Below are positions 48,588 through 58,918 of a DNA stretch of 64,000 nt, piece by piece. Each line of letters begins with the position of its first letter. Position 1 is the stretch's first letter. The DNA is from an uncultured Bacteroidota bacterium. GTDB lineage: Bacteria; Bacteroidota; Bacteroidia; Bacteroidales; Bacteroidaceae. Location: positions 1 to 64,000 of the forward strand of contig CAMVLL010000001.1 in the NCBI GenBank assembly GCA_947168315.1, read 5' to 3'. The position numbers were made by a program, and so were the translations under genes. The notes under the pieces were generated by a model that was not told the origin of the DNA, ran no database searches, and was given only the letters and a program-made list of their open reading frames with translations.

Positions 48588-48740
48588 ATTACTTCCATTA
48601 AATTCTATACAAAAATAAACATTTTTCACAAAAGGCCAATATGAGCCGACTTTTTGTTTATAAATAGTTGATTTTTCAATCAAACACTTTCGTTTCCATC
48701 CTTTTCTATGTATTTTTGTTGAAAGAATAATGAAGAAAAT

Positions 48741-50006
48741 ATGATGAAACAACTATCTCTCATAAGTATCCTGATGCTTCTTTGTATGGGTTGTAATAAA
48801 ACCGATGAAGTCAAGACTCGAAAAGCCATCTTTGTCATCGTAGACGGTATCGCTGCTGATAATATGGAACGACTTCAGCCGCCATATATCTTTGATATCG
48901 CGAAAACCGGACATTACAGCCGGGGCTATTGCGGTGGCGCAGTGGGAACTTACAGCGAAACGCCAACCATCTCGGCTATTGGCTACACAAGTATCCTCAC
49001 AGGTACGTGGATGAACAAACATAATGTTCGAGGCAACAGCAATATTGATGCGAATTACAATTACTGGACTCTCTTCCGCATTGCCAAAGAACAAAAACAA
49101 TCCTATAAAACAGCCATATTCTCCAGTTGGACTGATAATCGTACCGTCTTGTTGGGAGAAGGACGACCTGAAACCAACAACCTGAAGATTGATTATGTAT
49201 TTGATGGGTATGATCTTGACACGCTTCGATTTCCCAAACAAAAAGACGATCTTCACATCTACGCTATCGACTCCCTCGTTTGTCAGAAAGCAGCCTCCTG
49301 TGTACAAGAAGATGCTCCCGACCTAAGTTGGGTTTACCTCTGGTATACGGATGATGCCTACCATCAGTATGGAAACGGAGCCTATTCGGATGGATATGTG
49401 TTAAAAGAAGATGCACTGATTGGGAAGATTTGGGAAGCTGTGCAATATCGTGAGAAGAACTTTAATGAGGAATGGTTGATAATTGTCACTACCGATCACG
49501 GACGGGACATCATGGGATATGGACACGGAGGACAAACTGAACGGGAAAGGACTATCTGGATGGCGACAAATCTAAAAGATGTCAACAAACAATTCACTCC
49601 AAATTCGCTTTCACACGTCGACATCAACCCAACCATCTGCCGTTTTATGGGATTCACACTGCCACAAGATGTAAACTTTGAAATCGATGGTACAAGTTTC
49701 TATGGGAAACGTGATATTTCCGACTTGCACGTATACAACTATGAGGACAAGGCCATCCTATCATGGCAAGCCGACGATAGTCAGGCGATGGTCGACATCT
49801 ATATGACGCCAACCAATCACTATAAAGAAGGAGGAAAAGATACGTGGCAACATGTGGGCACAGCGAAGGCTGGCGACCGACAGTTCACTGTCGACTTGCA
49901 CGATGCCCCATCCAATATTTATAAGTTCGTGGTCGTTGCACCTAATAATCAATTAACCATTTGGGATATCAAAGACCAGAAACGTCCGTTTGCTCCTAAA
50001 AAATAG
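48741..50006 (+). CDS. Alkaline phosphatase-superfamily/nucleotide pyrophosphatase-like lipoprotein
   Basis: Lipobox LLCMGCNK; AIFVIVDGIAADNM; TPTISAIGYTSILTGTWMNKHNV; VTTDHGRDIMGYGHGGQ. Confidence 0.85.
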   Translation: MMKQLSLISILMLLCMGCNKTDEVKTRKAIFVIVDGIAADNMERLQPPYIFDIAKTGHYSRGYCGGAVGTYSETPTISAIGYTSILTGTWMNKHNVRGNSNIDANYNYWTLFRIAKEQKQSYKTAIFSSWTDNRTVLLGEGRPETNNLKIDYVFDGYDLDTLRFPKQKDDLHIYAIDSLVCQKAASCVQEDAPDLSWVYLWYTDDAYHQYGNGAYSDGYVLKEDALIGKIWEAVQYREKNFNEEWLIIVTTDHGRDIMGYGHGGQTERERTIWMATNLKDVNKQFTPNSLSHVDINPTICRFMGFTLPQDVNFEIDGTSFYGKRDISDLHVYNYEDKAILSWQADDSQAMVDIYMTPTNHYKEGGKDTWQHVGTAKAGDRQFTVDLHDAPSNIYKFVVVAPNNQLTIWDIKDQKRPFAPKK

Positions 50007-50020
50007 ATTATAACGATATC

Positions 50021-51316
50021 CTATTTCTCAACCGAGAAGATGGCACCTTTTGCTTGAGGCTCTTCGTCGTAGAACAACACCGCACTGTCGTTCATACGAG
50101 GATGCTGGCTTTTCAAGAGTTGAATGATCTCTGCCCCAGCCCAAATGGCAGGGCCATAACCATGAGCAGCGAAGACATTCACCGGACGATAATAGTAGAA
50201 GGCAGGATCAAAACCCATTCCTGTACCGACACAGACTCCTTCTACTTGTCCTTCCGCATTAATCTTTGAAGTCACAGCATGCCATCCCAAAACTGCGGCA
50301 GGACCATATACCTTAGCATCGATCCAACCTTTATTGATGGCATGTGCAATACAATATGTATAAATGGCTGTCGCCGAAGTTTCCAGATAAGAATCATTGC
50401 GGTCAAGGAGCTGGTGCCAAAAACCATCACCTCCTTGCAAGGCGGCGAGACCTTCAATATGTTCACGCAGCAACGAAAGCACTTCTGCCCTACCAGGATA
50501 GTTCTCTGGAAGTACGTCAAGGACCTCACACAGAGTTAGAATAGCCCATCCGTTGGCACGTCCCCAATGGAAAGCTGGGTGCGATTGCATACTCTCTACC
50601 CATCCATGGCGGAAAAGTTTCTTCTCTGGTACCCACATCCGCTTTTTAAATCCTAAGATTTGGTTGACTGCTTCTGTATAGTATTCGTTGGCATGCGACT
50701 TATCGACCATTGCATAACATGCGATGGGTGAGATCCCCATGAACATATCATCGAGCCAAACTGAGTTATACATTGGTCGTTTACGAGCAAAGGTACCATC
50801 AGCAAGACGATATTCATGATGGAGTATATAATCCATATAATGATCAATCTGTTTACGATAGTTCAGTTTCGGGTTCATGACCAATGCTTTGCACATTGCT
50901 GCACAGACCGCTCCCGCATCATCCAGGGCATGCGGATCGGTAACCTGGCGATAATGTTCGGCATGATTGACAAAGAAATTCATCCGACTGAATACATAAT
51001 CACGATATTTAGCATCACCAGTTGAATTATATGCTGCAAGTAACGCAGAATATGTTACACCCCACTCATAACTGGTTAGTCGGAATGCTCCGACCTCGGG
51101 TTTTCCATCAACTAATCGCGCCGGCGTATTGGGTTCAATATAGTGGAAAACCTTGTCGACCGTCGCTTTTACTTCATCGATAGTCGGCACACCATAACCA
51201 TTTCGATAGGCAGGTTTCAGTAAATGTAAGGGTGTATTGCTATCGTTCTGTTGTGCATAAGAGTTGATTGCAAGAATACTAACGACAATCAACAGAGTAA
51301 TATTTTTCTGCTTCAT
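50021..51316 (-). CDS. Glycoside hydrolase family 88/105 (unsaturated rhamnogalacturonyl hydrolase-like)
   Basis: WLDDMFMGISPIACYAM; HPAFHWGRANGWAILTLCEVLDVLPENYPGR; LLDRNDSYLETSATAIYTYCIAHAINKGW; start at MKQKNITLLIVV. Confidence 0.9.
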   Translation of the reverse strand: MKQKNITLLIVVSILAINSYAQQNDSNTPLHLLKPAYRNGYGVPTIDEVKATVDKVFHYIEPNTPARLVDGKPEVGAFRLTSYEWGVTYSALLAAYNSTGDAKYRDYVFSRMNFFVNHAEHYRQVTDPHALDDAGAVCAAMCKALVMNPKLNYRKQIDHYMDYILHHEYRLADGTFARKRPMYNSVWLDDMFMGISPIACYAMVDKSHANEYYTEAVNQILGFKKRMWVPEKKLFRHGWVESMQSHPAFHWGRANGWAILTLCEVLDVLPENYPGRAEVLSLLREHIEGLAALQGGDGFWHQLLDRNDSYLETSATAIYTYCIAHAINKGWIDAKVYGPAAVLGWHAVTSKINAEGQVEGVCVGTGMGFDPAFYYYRPVNVFAAHGYGPAIWAGAEIIQLLKSQHPRMNDSAVLFYDEEPQAKGAIFSVEK

Positions 51317-51375
51317 GATTTTTACTTTTGACCTTTGCACAAAAATAAGAAAAATAATTCTAATATCATAAAGAA

Positions 51376-51405
51376 TCGGCTACAGCCCCAAGAGGTTGTA
51401 GCCGA
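51376..51405 (-). terminator. Putative terminator downstream of pepD
   Basis: TCGGCTACA-gccccaagaggt-TGTAGCCGA. Confidence 0.6.
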
Positions 51406-51427
51406 TATTATATGGTTTAAGAATGAA

Positions 51428-52885
51428 TCATTTCTTAGGAGTGTTCTCGAGAGTAGCGACCAAGAAATCATAAAAACGTTGTACACTCGGGATATGACAA
51501 CGTTCATTCGGTGTATGAGGTGACTCCAATGTCGGACCGAAAGAAATCATATCCAAGCCCGGAACAGTCGCACCAATAACGCCACATTCCAAACCGGCAT
51601 GAACGACTTTCACTAAAGCCTCCTTACCAAACTGTGCTTTGTATGCCTCCTTCATCGCTTTTAAGATAGGACTGTTCACATCAGGAGCCCACCCACTGTA
51701 AGCGCCTGAGAAGCCAACCTTCATTCCTGCCATGCGGAACGCAGCTGCAATACTCTTAGCCATATATCTCTTCATACTATCGCGTGAGCTACGAGTCAGG
51801 ATATTCACCTCTACCTTTCCTTCCTTCACTTTAACGATAGCAAGATTTGAAGAAGTCTCAACAGTATCGCGTACCGACGGGATATAACGCATAACACCAT
51901 TCTGACATGCTAATAAAGCATCGATAATGTTATCTGAAATTTCTTGAGGAACCTCCATTGCTGGCAAGTCTACATCTTTTACCAATATATGAATCTTACT
52001 GTCAACTTCGTTGAACTCGTCATTGAACACTTTCTCACAAGCAACAGCTCTTTCCTTCGCGTCGGTTAAACAATCGGCATCAACAGTCAAGATAACATCC
52101 ACCTCACGAGGAATGGAGTTGCGCATGTTACCACCTTCCCAGCTAACCAAGCAAGCGCCGTCATGCTCAGCCAACTCTGTAACAAGACGAGCCATCAACT
52201 TGTTCGAATTTGCACGTCCTTCACTGATCTCCAAGCCAGAATGACCGCCACGAGGACCTTTCACAACAACTTTAATTGCTGCTTTCCCTTCCGTAACAGG
52301 CACTTCTTTGTATTCCATCGTACAAGTAACGTCCACTCCACCTGCACAACCGATATACAACTGACCTTCTGTCTCAGAATCAAGGTTCAATAAGATATCA
52401 CCGTCGATTGTTCCTGGCTTCAATCCAAAGGCACCGAACATACCTGTCTCTTCATCAGCTGTAATCAACGCCTGCAGAGGACCATGCTTTAAGTTCTTGT
52501 CCTCCATCACAGCCATAATAGCAGCGACACCCATACCATCATCCGAGCCCAAAGTAGTACCGTCTGCATATACCCAGTCATCAACGATGCGAGTAGTAAT
52601 AGGATCGGTAACAAAGTTGTGTTCCTTATCCTTATTTTTTTGAGGAACCATATCCATATGAGCCTGAAGGATTACAGTTTTCCGATCCTCCATTCCCGGA
52701 TAAGCAGGTTTCTTATAAATAATATTTCCAATTTCATCTTTAAATGTCTCAACACCGATTTCCTTACCAAAGTTCAACAAAAATTTCTGAATATTTTCCA
52801 GATGTCCAGAAGGACGAGGAACCTGTGTTAATTCATGAAAATGCTTCCATACAGATTGTGGAGCAAGATTAAGAATTGTACTCAT
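51428..52885 (-). CDS. pepD: Aminoacyl-histidine dipeptidase (M20)
   Basis: VILQAHMDMVPQKN; LGSDDGMGVAAIMAVMED; TADEETGMFGAFGLK; GPRGGHSGLEI. Confidence 0.94.
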   Translation of the reverse strand: MSTILNLAPQSVWKHFHELTQVPRPSGHLENIQKFLLNFGKEIGVETFKDEIGNIIYKKPAYPGMEDRKTVILQAHMDMVPQKNKDKEHNFVTDPITTRIVDDWVYADGTTLGSDDGMGVAAIMAVMEDKNLKHGPLQALITADEETGMFGAFGLKPGTIDGDILLNLDSETEGQLYIGCAGGVDVTCTMEYKEVPVTEGKAAIKVVVKGPRGGHSGLEISEGRANSNKLMARLVTELAEHDGACLVSWEGGNMRNSIPREVDVILTVDADCLTDAKERAVACEKVFNDEFNEVDSKIHILVKDVDLPAMEVPQEISDNIIDALLACQNGVMRYIPSVRDTVETSSNLAIVKVKEGKVEVNILTRSSRDSMKRYMAKSIAAAFRMAGMKVGFSGAYSGWAPDVNSPILKAMKEAYKAQFGKEALVKVVHAGLECGVIGATVPGLDMISFGPTLESPHTPNERCHIPSVQRFYDFLVATLENTPKK

Positions 52886-53889
52886 AACGTATTATTTTTA
52901 AGATTAGATTTAACAAACGATAATGCCACCATGGCATATATACCCAACAAAATTAGTAAAAAGGTTTGTATTCCATGCACAATTAATGCAAAAATTCCCG
53001 CATCTTCCCGACTTACTCCCAAGAGCACCATCATTGTAATAATGGCAAAGTGCCACGGGCCTGCACCATTGGGTGTAGGAACTATCACAGCGATAGAGCC
53101 GACAACAAACAAGAGCAGAGCAGCCATCACTCCAATATTCCCGGTAAATGGGAAACAGAAGACAGCCACATAAAACTCCAGGAAATAACACAGCCAAATA
53201 CCTATAGTATAAGCAATAAACAATGACAAGTGCTGTACTTTCTTCAGCGAAAGGATACCTTCCCAAATATTTTTCAAGACACTCTTAACCTTTCCAAAGA
53301 TACTTAGTCGACGAACCAAAAAGTATAACAGGATGACAATGGCGACAATACAGATCAGGATGATATAGAAATCAACTGAAAGCAATAACGATTTAAGATC
53401 GGGAACCCTCGTTCCTGTCTGTGCAAAGAAATTTAGGAGGACATCCCTTTGAGCCAGCAAGGTAAATCCCGTAATAATTAATACACACAACGTGTCGACG
53501 AGCCTCTCTGAAACGACCGTGCCCAAGGCTTTACTGAACGAAGTACCGTCGTACTTTCGTAAGACACCGCAACGAGAGACCTCTCCTATTCGCGGTACGA
53601 CCAAATTCGCTGCATAAGAAAAGAAAATCGCATAGATACAATGACTTGTCTTAGGATACTCACCGATAGGAGCAAGCGTCAACTTCCAACGTACGCCACG
53701 GATAACATGTCCCAGCACCCCAAAGAGCAAGGAAAGCATCATCCATTTCCAATCCATGACATCTGTCATCACATATCCCACTCTGGAGAATTCAAAATCC
53801 TTATAAACCCACCAAAGAATCATGCCTCCCAACAATAGTGGAAGAACAATTTGCACGACACGTTTGAATATTTGCTTGAAAAAAGCCAC
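52882..53889 (-). CDS. Lysylphosphatidylglycerol synthase TM region/UPF0104-type flippase-like membrane protein
   Basis: Multi-TM; GHVIRGVRWKLTL; NLVVPRIGEVSRCGVLRKYDG; VPTPNGAGPWHFAII. Confidence 0.88.
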   Translation of the reverse strand: MAFFKQIFKRVVQIVLPLLLGGMILWWVYKDFEFSRVGYVMTDVMDWKWMMLSLLFGVLGHVIRGVRWKLTLAPIGEYPKTSHCIYAIFFSYAANLVVPRIGEVSRCGVLRKYDGTSFSKALGTVVSERLVDTLCVLIITGFTLLAQRDVLLNFFAQTGTRVPDLKSLLLSVDFYIILICIVAIVILLYFLVRRLSIFGKVKSVLKNIWEGILSLKKVQHLSLFIAYTIGIWLCYFLEFYVAVFCFPFTGNIGVMAALLLFVVGSIAVIVPTPNGAGPWHFAIITMMVLLGVSREDAGIFALIVHGIQTFLLILLGIYAMVALSFVKSNLKNNTL

Positions 53890-53971
53890 TAAATCAATCT
53901 ATTTTCTTTATCTTTGCAAAGATAATATCTTAAGGAGATATCTGGATTGTTTAATTGCAAAAATTAACGAA

Positions 53972-54769
53972 ATGCCATTAGTAAGACCTAAAAAATCGCT
54001 GGGACAGCACTTTTTGAAAGACCTTCAAATAGCTCAACGTATAGCAGATACCGTTGATGTATGTCCACAACTCCCGATTTTGGAAGTAGGTCCGGGCATG
54101 GGAGTGCTGACGCAATTCCTTATTCCAAAGAAACGGGATCTTAAGGTGGTGGAATTGGATACAGAGTCGGTTGCTTACCTTCAAGAACATTTTCCAGAGA
54201 TTGAAGATAAGATTATCGCAAACGATTTTCTCAAGATGGATTTGAGTAAGGTCTTCGAAGGACAACCTTTTTTACTCACTGGAAATTACCCGTATAACAT
54301 TTCCAGTCAGATTTTTTTCAAAATGCTGGAATATAAAGACCTGATTCCTTGTTGCACCGGTATGATTCAAAAAGAAGTAGCTGAACGTATTGCGGCTACA
54401 CCTGGGCATAAAACGAATGGCATCTTGAGTATCTTGATACAAGCATGGTATCGGGTAGAATATCTGTTCACCGTCGATGAGCATGTATTCAACCCGCCAC
54501 CAAAAGTAAAGAGTGCGGTCATTCGTATGACACGAAATGAGACCACCGATTTAGGATGTGATGAGAAACTGTTCAAACAAATCGTCAAGACGACCTTCAA
54601 TCAACGTCGCAAACAGATGAGGAACAGTATACAAACAATATTGCCAAAAGATAATCCTTTTAGCAATGACCCTATTTTGAACCTTCGTCCCGAACAACTC
54701 TCTGTGCATGAGTTCATCGACCTAACCAATCGGGTTGATGCAGCACTTAAGGATTGTCCGGTAAAATAG
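53972..54769 (+). CDS. rsmA: 16S rRNA (adenine1518/1519-N6)-dimethyltransferase
   Basis: RPKKSLGQHFLKDLQIAQRIAD; LEVGPGMGVLT; GNYPYNISSQIFFKML. Confidence 0.96.
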   Translation: MPLVRPKKSLGQHFLKDLQIAQRIADTVDVCPQLPILEVGPGMGVLTQFLIPKKRDLKVVELDTESVAYLQEHFPEIEDKIIANDFLKMDLSKVFEGQPFLLTGNYPYNISSQIFFKMLEYKDLIPCCTGMIQKEVAERIAATPGHKTNGILSILIQAWYRVEYLFTVDEHVFNPPPKVKSAVIRMTRNETTDLGCDEKLFKQIVKTTFNQRRKQMRNSIQTILPKDNPFSNDPILNLRPEQLSVHEFIDLTNRVDAALKDCPVK

Positions 54770-54800
54770 TAAGAGTAAGAACCATCAAAACTGTCGTACC

Positions 54801-56141
54801 ATGAAGGAGGAAGAAATCGAAAGAATACAACAACTGATCGAGAACAAGGAAGCCGACCAACTAAAAGAGATCTTGGATCATCTGCACCCTGCCGACATTG
54901 CTGAGCTATGTAATGAGTTGGATGCGGAGGAGGCCCGTTATATCTATCTGTTACTCGATAATGAGAAAGCAGCCGATGTACTCGTCGAGATGGACGAGGA
55001 TGCACGAAACGAGTTTTTGGACATCATTCCTTCGGATGTCATCGCGAAACGGTTCGTCGACAACATGGATTCGGATGATGCTGTTGAGATTATCCGTAAC
55101 ATGGATGATGAGAAACAGCAGGAGGTGTTGAAACAAATTGATGACGTCGACCAGGCTGGCGACATCGTCGACTTGTTGAAGTACGATGAGGACACCGCCG
55201 GTGGTTTGATGGGTACAGAGATGGTCGTGGTGAACGAGAACTGGAGTATGCCCGAATGTTTGCGCGAAATGCGTCAACAGGCAGAAGAGATGGACGAGAT
55301 CTACTATGTATATGTAGTGGATGACGACGAACGGTTGCAAGGTGTATTCCCGTTGAAAAAAGTGATCACCAGCCCATCAGTCTCGAAGGTAAAACATGTG
55401 ATGAAAAAGGAGCCTATCTCCGTCAAAGAAGATACACCAATCGACGAAGTTGTTCAACTAATTGAGAAATATAACCTCGTGGCCATACCTGTTGTCGACA
55501 GTATTGGGCGACTGGTTGGACGGATTACCGTCGATGACGTCATGGATGAGGTTCGTGAACGAGGAAATCGTGATTACCAGTTGGCATCCGGTTTGTCTCA
55601 AGACGTAGAAACTGATGATAATGTATTCCAACAAACCAAAGCACGCTTACCATGGTTGATGATTGGTATGCTCGGTGGTATTGCGAACTCCATGATTTTG
55701 GGAAATTTCGACAGTACTTTCGCTGCGCACCCAGAGATGGCACTCTATATCCCGTTGATTGGTGGAACAGGAGGAAATGTCGGAACACAGTCATCCGCAA
55801 TTGTCGTTCAAGGTCTCGCCAACAATTCGTTAGACTCGAACGAAACATGGAAACAACTCCTCAAGGAATCGGTGGTGGCACTTATCAACGCCAGCATCAT
55901 CTCCATGATTGTATATATCTATAACATTGTCCGTTTTGGTCCGAACGAGACCGTATCTTATTCAGTGTCACTCAGTTTGTTTGCCGTAGTCATGTTCGCC
56001 AGCTTATTTGGAACCCTGGTGCCGATGACGCTGGAGAAAATGAAAATTGATCCGGCTTTGGCCACCGGACCGTTCATTCAAATTACCAACGACATCATCG
56101 GAATGCTGCTCTACGGTGGAATTACCTTACTTTTGTCATAA
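54801..56141 (+). CDS. mgtE: Magnesium transporter MgtE
   Basis: MgtE_N LHPADIAELCNEL; CBS domains; IGGTGGNVGTQSSAIVVQGLA. Confidence 0.96.
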   Translation: MKEEEIERIQQLIENKEADQLKEILDHLHPADIAELCNELDAEEARYIYLLLDNEKAADVLVEMDEDARNEFLDIIPSDVIAKRFVDNMDSDDAVEIIRNMDDEKQQEVLKQIDDVDQAGDIVDLLKYDEDTAGGLMGTEMVVVNENWSMPECLREMRQQAEEMDEIYYVYVVDDDERLQGVFPLKKVITSPSVSKVKHVMKKEPISVKEDTPIDEVVQLIEKYNLVAIPVVDSIGRLVGRITVDDVMDEVRERGNRDYQLASGLSQDVETDDNVFQQTKARLPWLMIGMLGGIANSMILGNFDSTFAAHPEMALYIPLIGGTGGNVGTQSSAIVVQGLANNSLDSNETWKQLLKESVVALINASIISMIVYIYNIVRFGPNETVSYSVSLSLFAVVMFASLFGTLVPMTLEKMKIDPALATGPFIQITNDIIGMLLYGGITLLLS

Positions 56142-56268
56142 GAAAGGACATCGTCGATAAATCAAGAATTTCAAAAAAAAATCACTTTTTTTTATGAAGT
56201 TATGATTTAATTCTCTTAATTTGTATTTTAATCTCTCTCAGATAGTAGATTAACAAATTAAAAGAAAA

Positions 56269-58203
56269 ATGATGGAAGCAAACGAGACCAATCGCCCTCT
56301 AACTGAAGTTCCAGTTGATAATACTCCTGAAACTACAGTTGTACAGACTTCGCCTGAAAACCAGCCCGAAGTAACTAAAGAAGATATTCCTGTTGCAGAA
56401 GAACCTGTTGCAGATGTTGAAACTCCAGCTGAAGCCGTAATGGAACCAGCTCAGGAATCCGATATTGATGCACCTATCGTAGAGGAGGAAAAAGAGGAGA
56501 CAACAGCGAAACCTGAACCTAAGACAAAGGACGAGATTATTGAGCGTCTGAAAGAAATCGACGCTAATGGCGGCAATGCTGAAAAGGCTGAGCTTGACAC
56601 GTTAAAAGTCATTTTCTACAAATTGCACAAAGCAGGCATCGAAGCTGCCAAGAAAGCATTTGAAGAAAAAGGAGATGAAGGAGAATTTGTTGTTCCTGTA
56701 GATGAATATGAGGAACAATTCAAATCCATCATGGCATCTATCAAAGAGAAGAGAAACACCCTTGCTGCTGCAGATGAAAAAGAGCAGGCTGAAAACCTCG
56801 CACGCAAAATCGCCATCATCGAACGCATCAAAGCCCTCACCGAAAGTCAAGATGATGCGAACAAATCGTATAACGAGTTCAAAAAGCTCCAGCAAGAATG
56901 GAAAGAAATCAAACACATCCCTGCTAATAAGGTTAGTGAACTCTGGAGAAACTATCAACTCTATACAGAGAAGTTCTACGACCTGATTAAGTTGAACAAC
57001 GAGTTCCGTGAATACGACTTCAAGAAGAACTTGGAGATCAAGACTCGTCTTTGCGAAGCCGCTGAGAAACTCGCCAACGAACCAGATGTTATCTCTGCCT
57101 TCCATCAATTACAGAAATTACATCAAGAATTCCGGGAGACAGGACCGATTGTAAAGGACTTACGTGAACAAATCTGGACACGGTTCAAAGCTGCTTCTAC
57201 AGCAGTAAACCGTCGTCATCAACAATATTTCGACCAGCTAAAAGAACAAGAGCAAACAAATCTGGATGCCAAGACCGTTATCTGCGAGATTGTGGAAGGC
57301 ATGGAGTTCGACAAATTTACCAGTTTCCGTGATTGGAATAACAAGACTCAGGAAGTGTTGGCACTTCAAGCTAAGTGGAAAACGATTGGTTATGCTCCAC
57401 GAAAGATGAATGTGAAAATCTTCGAACGTTTCCGCACCGCATGTGACGAATTCTTCAAGAAGAAAGCTGAATACTTCAAGAAGATGAAAGACGACATGAA
57501 CGGTAACTTGGAGAAAAAACGCGAATTGGCTGAAAAAGCAGAAGCTCTGAAGGATAGTACCGACTGGAAAAAGACAGCGGAGCAACTGGCTGAATTGCAG
57601 AAACAGTGGAAAGAGATCGGACCGGTTTCAAAGAAACACTCCGACGCCTTGTGGAAACGATTCATCGAAGCATGCGACTATTTCTTCGATCAACGTAACA
57701 AGGCTACATCTTCTCAGCATAACTCTGAAATTGAGAACTTGAAAGCAAAAAAGGAAATCATCCAACAGCTCAACGAATTGGAGGCAGATGACGACCACTC
57801 ATACGAAGCTGAAGAGAAATTCCAAGAATTGATGAAGAGATGGAACGAGATTGGCCATGTTCCATTCCGCGAAAAGGATAAGATCTATAAGCAATATCAC
57901 AATATTGTTGATAATCTTTATCCTAAGTATGGCAACGCTGGCAGACGCTACTCCAATGATTCACGCTCAGGCAACAAAGCTTCAGGAGGAAAAGAAAAGG
58001 ATAAGTTGACTAAGTTGTATGAAAACATGCGTAATGAGATCCAAACCTACGAGAACAATCTTGGATTCCTCAGTGCATCATCGAAGAAAGGCAACGGCTT
58101 GGTTGACGAGATGAAGAAGAAAGTTGAAAAACTGAAAGCTGAGGCTGAAGCTGTTCTGCAAAAGATTCAACATCTTGATGAAGTCAATTCTGAAAACGAA
58201 TAA
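56269..58203 (+). CDS. DUF349 domain-containing protein
   Basis: Acidic N-terminus and repeated LQ(Q/K)EWKEI / W..IG..P units. Confidence 0.92.
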   Translation: MMEANETNRPLTEVPVDNTPETTVVQTSPENQPEVTKEDIPVAEEPVADVETPAEAVMEPAQESDIDAPIVEEEKEETTAKPEPKTKDEIIERLKEIDANGGNAEKAELDTLKVIFYKLHKAGIEAAKKAFEEKGDEGEFVVPVDEYEEQFKSIMASIKEKRNTLAAADEKEQAENLARKIAIIERIKALTESQDDANKSYNEFKKLQQEWKEIKHIPANKVSELWRNYQLYTEKFYDLIKLNNEFREYDFKKNLEIKTRLCEAAEKLANEPDVISAFHQLQKLHQEFRETGPIVKDLREQIWTRFKAASTAVNRRHQQYFDQLKEQEQTNLDAKTVICEIVEGMEFDKFTSFRDWNNKTQEVLALQAKWKTIGYAPRKMNVKIFERFRTACDEFFKKKAEYFKKMKDDMNGNLEKKRELAEKAEALKDSTDWKKTAEQLAELQKQWKEIGPVSKKHSDALWKRFIEACDYFFDQRNKATSSQHNSEIENLKAKKEIIQQLNELEADDDHSYEAEEKFQELMKRWNEIGHVPFREKDKIYKQYHNIVDNLYPKYGNAGRRYSNDSRSGNKASGGKEKDKLTKLYENMRNEIQTYENNLGFLSASSKKGNGLVDEMKKKVEKLKAEAEAVLQKIQHLDEVNSENE

Positions 58204-58205
58204 AA

Positions 58206-58242
58206 AAGGAGGCGGATGATTATCCGCCTCTTATTTTTTTCA
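58206..58242 (+). terminator. Terminator downstream of the DUF349 gene
   Basis: GGCGGAT-gatt-ATCCGCC then T-rich run. Confidence 0.8.
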
Positions 58243-58328
58243 AAAAAAAATCGTTTTTATTTGGCAATTGGTATAAAAGCAGTATATTTGCACCGTCTTT
58301 CGCAAAGGGTATTTGTGATGACATTGAT

Positions 58329-58399
58329 TGGAGTATGGTGTAATGGTAACACTACAGATTCTGGTCCTGTCATTCCAGGTTCGAATCCTGGTACTCCAA
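58329..58399 (+). tRNA. tRNA-Gln(CTG)
   Basis: TGGAGTATGGTGTAATGGTAACACTACAGATTCTGGTCCTGTCATTCCAGGTTCGAATCCTGGTACTCCAA; perfect acceptor stem; loop TTCTGGT. Confidence 0.9.
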
Positions 58400-58526
58400 C
58401 TTAAATAGAGTTCGTTTTGAACTCTATTTTCTTTTATACCCTCTCTTTGCTAAAAAATAACAAAAAACAAATGATTTCAATCCTTATTTTTGTGCAATAA
58501 AGAAAAGGGAGTATCTTTGTATAAAA

Positions 58527-58907
58527 ATGAAATATAACTCATTAAGAATGAACGAAACCGATTTATTATTAAAATCCATCATTGAAGGAATCCAAGAAAA
58601 GAAAGGTAAAGACATCGTGGTAGCTGATCTCAAAGGTATTGACGGAGCTATTTGTCAATATTTTGTAATCTGTCAGGGGAACACTCCTACACAAGTTGAT
58701 GCCATCACTGAGTCTGTTTACGATATAGTTTATGAAAAGACAAAAGACCGTCCGACAACGATAAACGGATTACGTAATGCTCAATGGGTGGGCATGGACT
58801 ATGGAAGTATCCTGGTTCATATTTTCCTTCCTGAATTACGGAATTTCTATAACCTTGAACATCTTTGGGCAGATTCCAAACTGACCCAGATTCCCAATTT
58901 AGACTAA
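58527..58907 (+). CDS. rsfS: Ribosome silencing factor RsfS
   Basis: DIVVADLKGIDGAICQYFVICQGNTPTQVDAI; NAQWVGMDYGSILVHIFLPELRNFYNLEHLWAD; start may be 58548. Confidence 0.95.
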   Translation: MKYNSLRMNETDLLLKSIIEGIQEKKGKDIVVADLKGIDGAICQYFVICQGNTPTQVDAITESVYDIVYEKTKDRPTTINGLRNAQWVGMDYGSILVHIFLPELRNFYNLEHLWADSKLTQIPNLD

Positions 58908-58918
58908 ACAAGATCAAC

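Noticed and set aside
53822-53971. N-terminal extension of the RsmA ORF
   Set aside because: Overlaps the divergent flippase-like gene; homologous sequence starts at MPLVRPKKSLGQHF.
54801-56141. Magnesium riboswitch upstream of mgtE
   Set aside because: Only about 30 bp separate rsmA and mgtE, too little for a known Mg2+ riboswitch.
58216-58404. 62-aa plus-strand ORF ...GVWCNGNTTDSGPVIPGSNPGTPT
   Set aside because: C-terminal half is the translated tRNA-Gln sequence.
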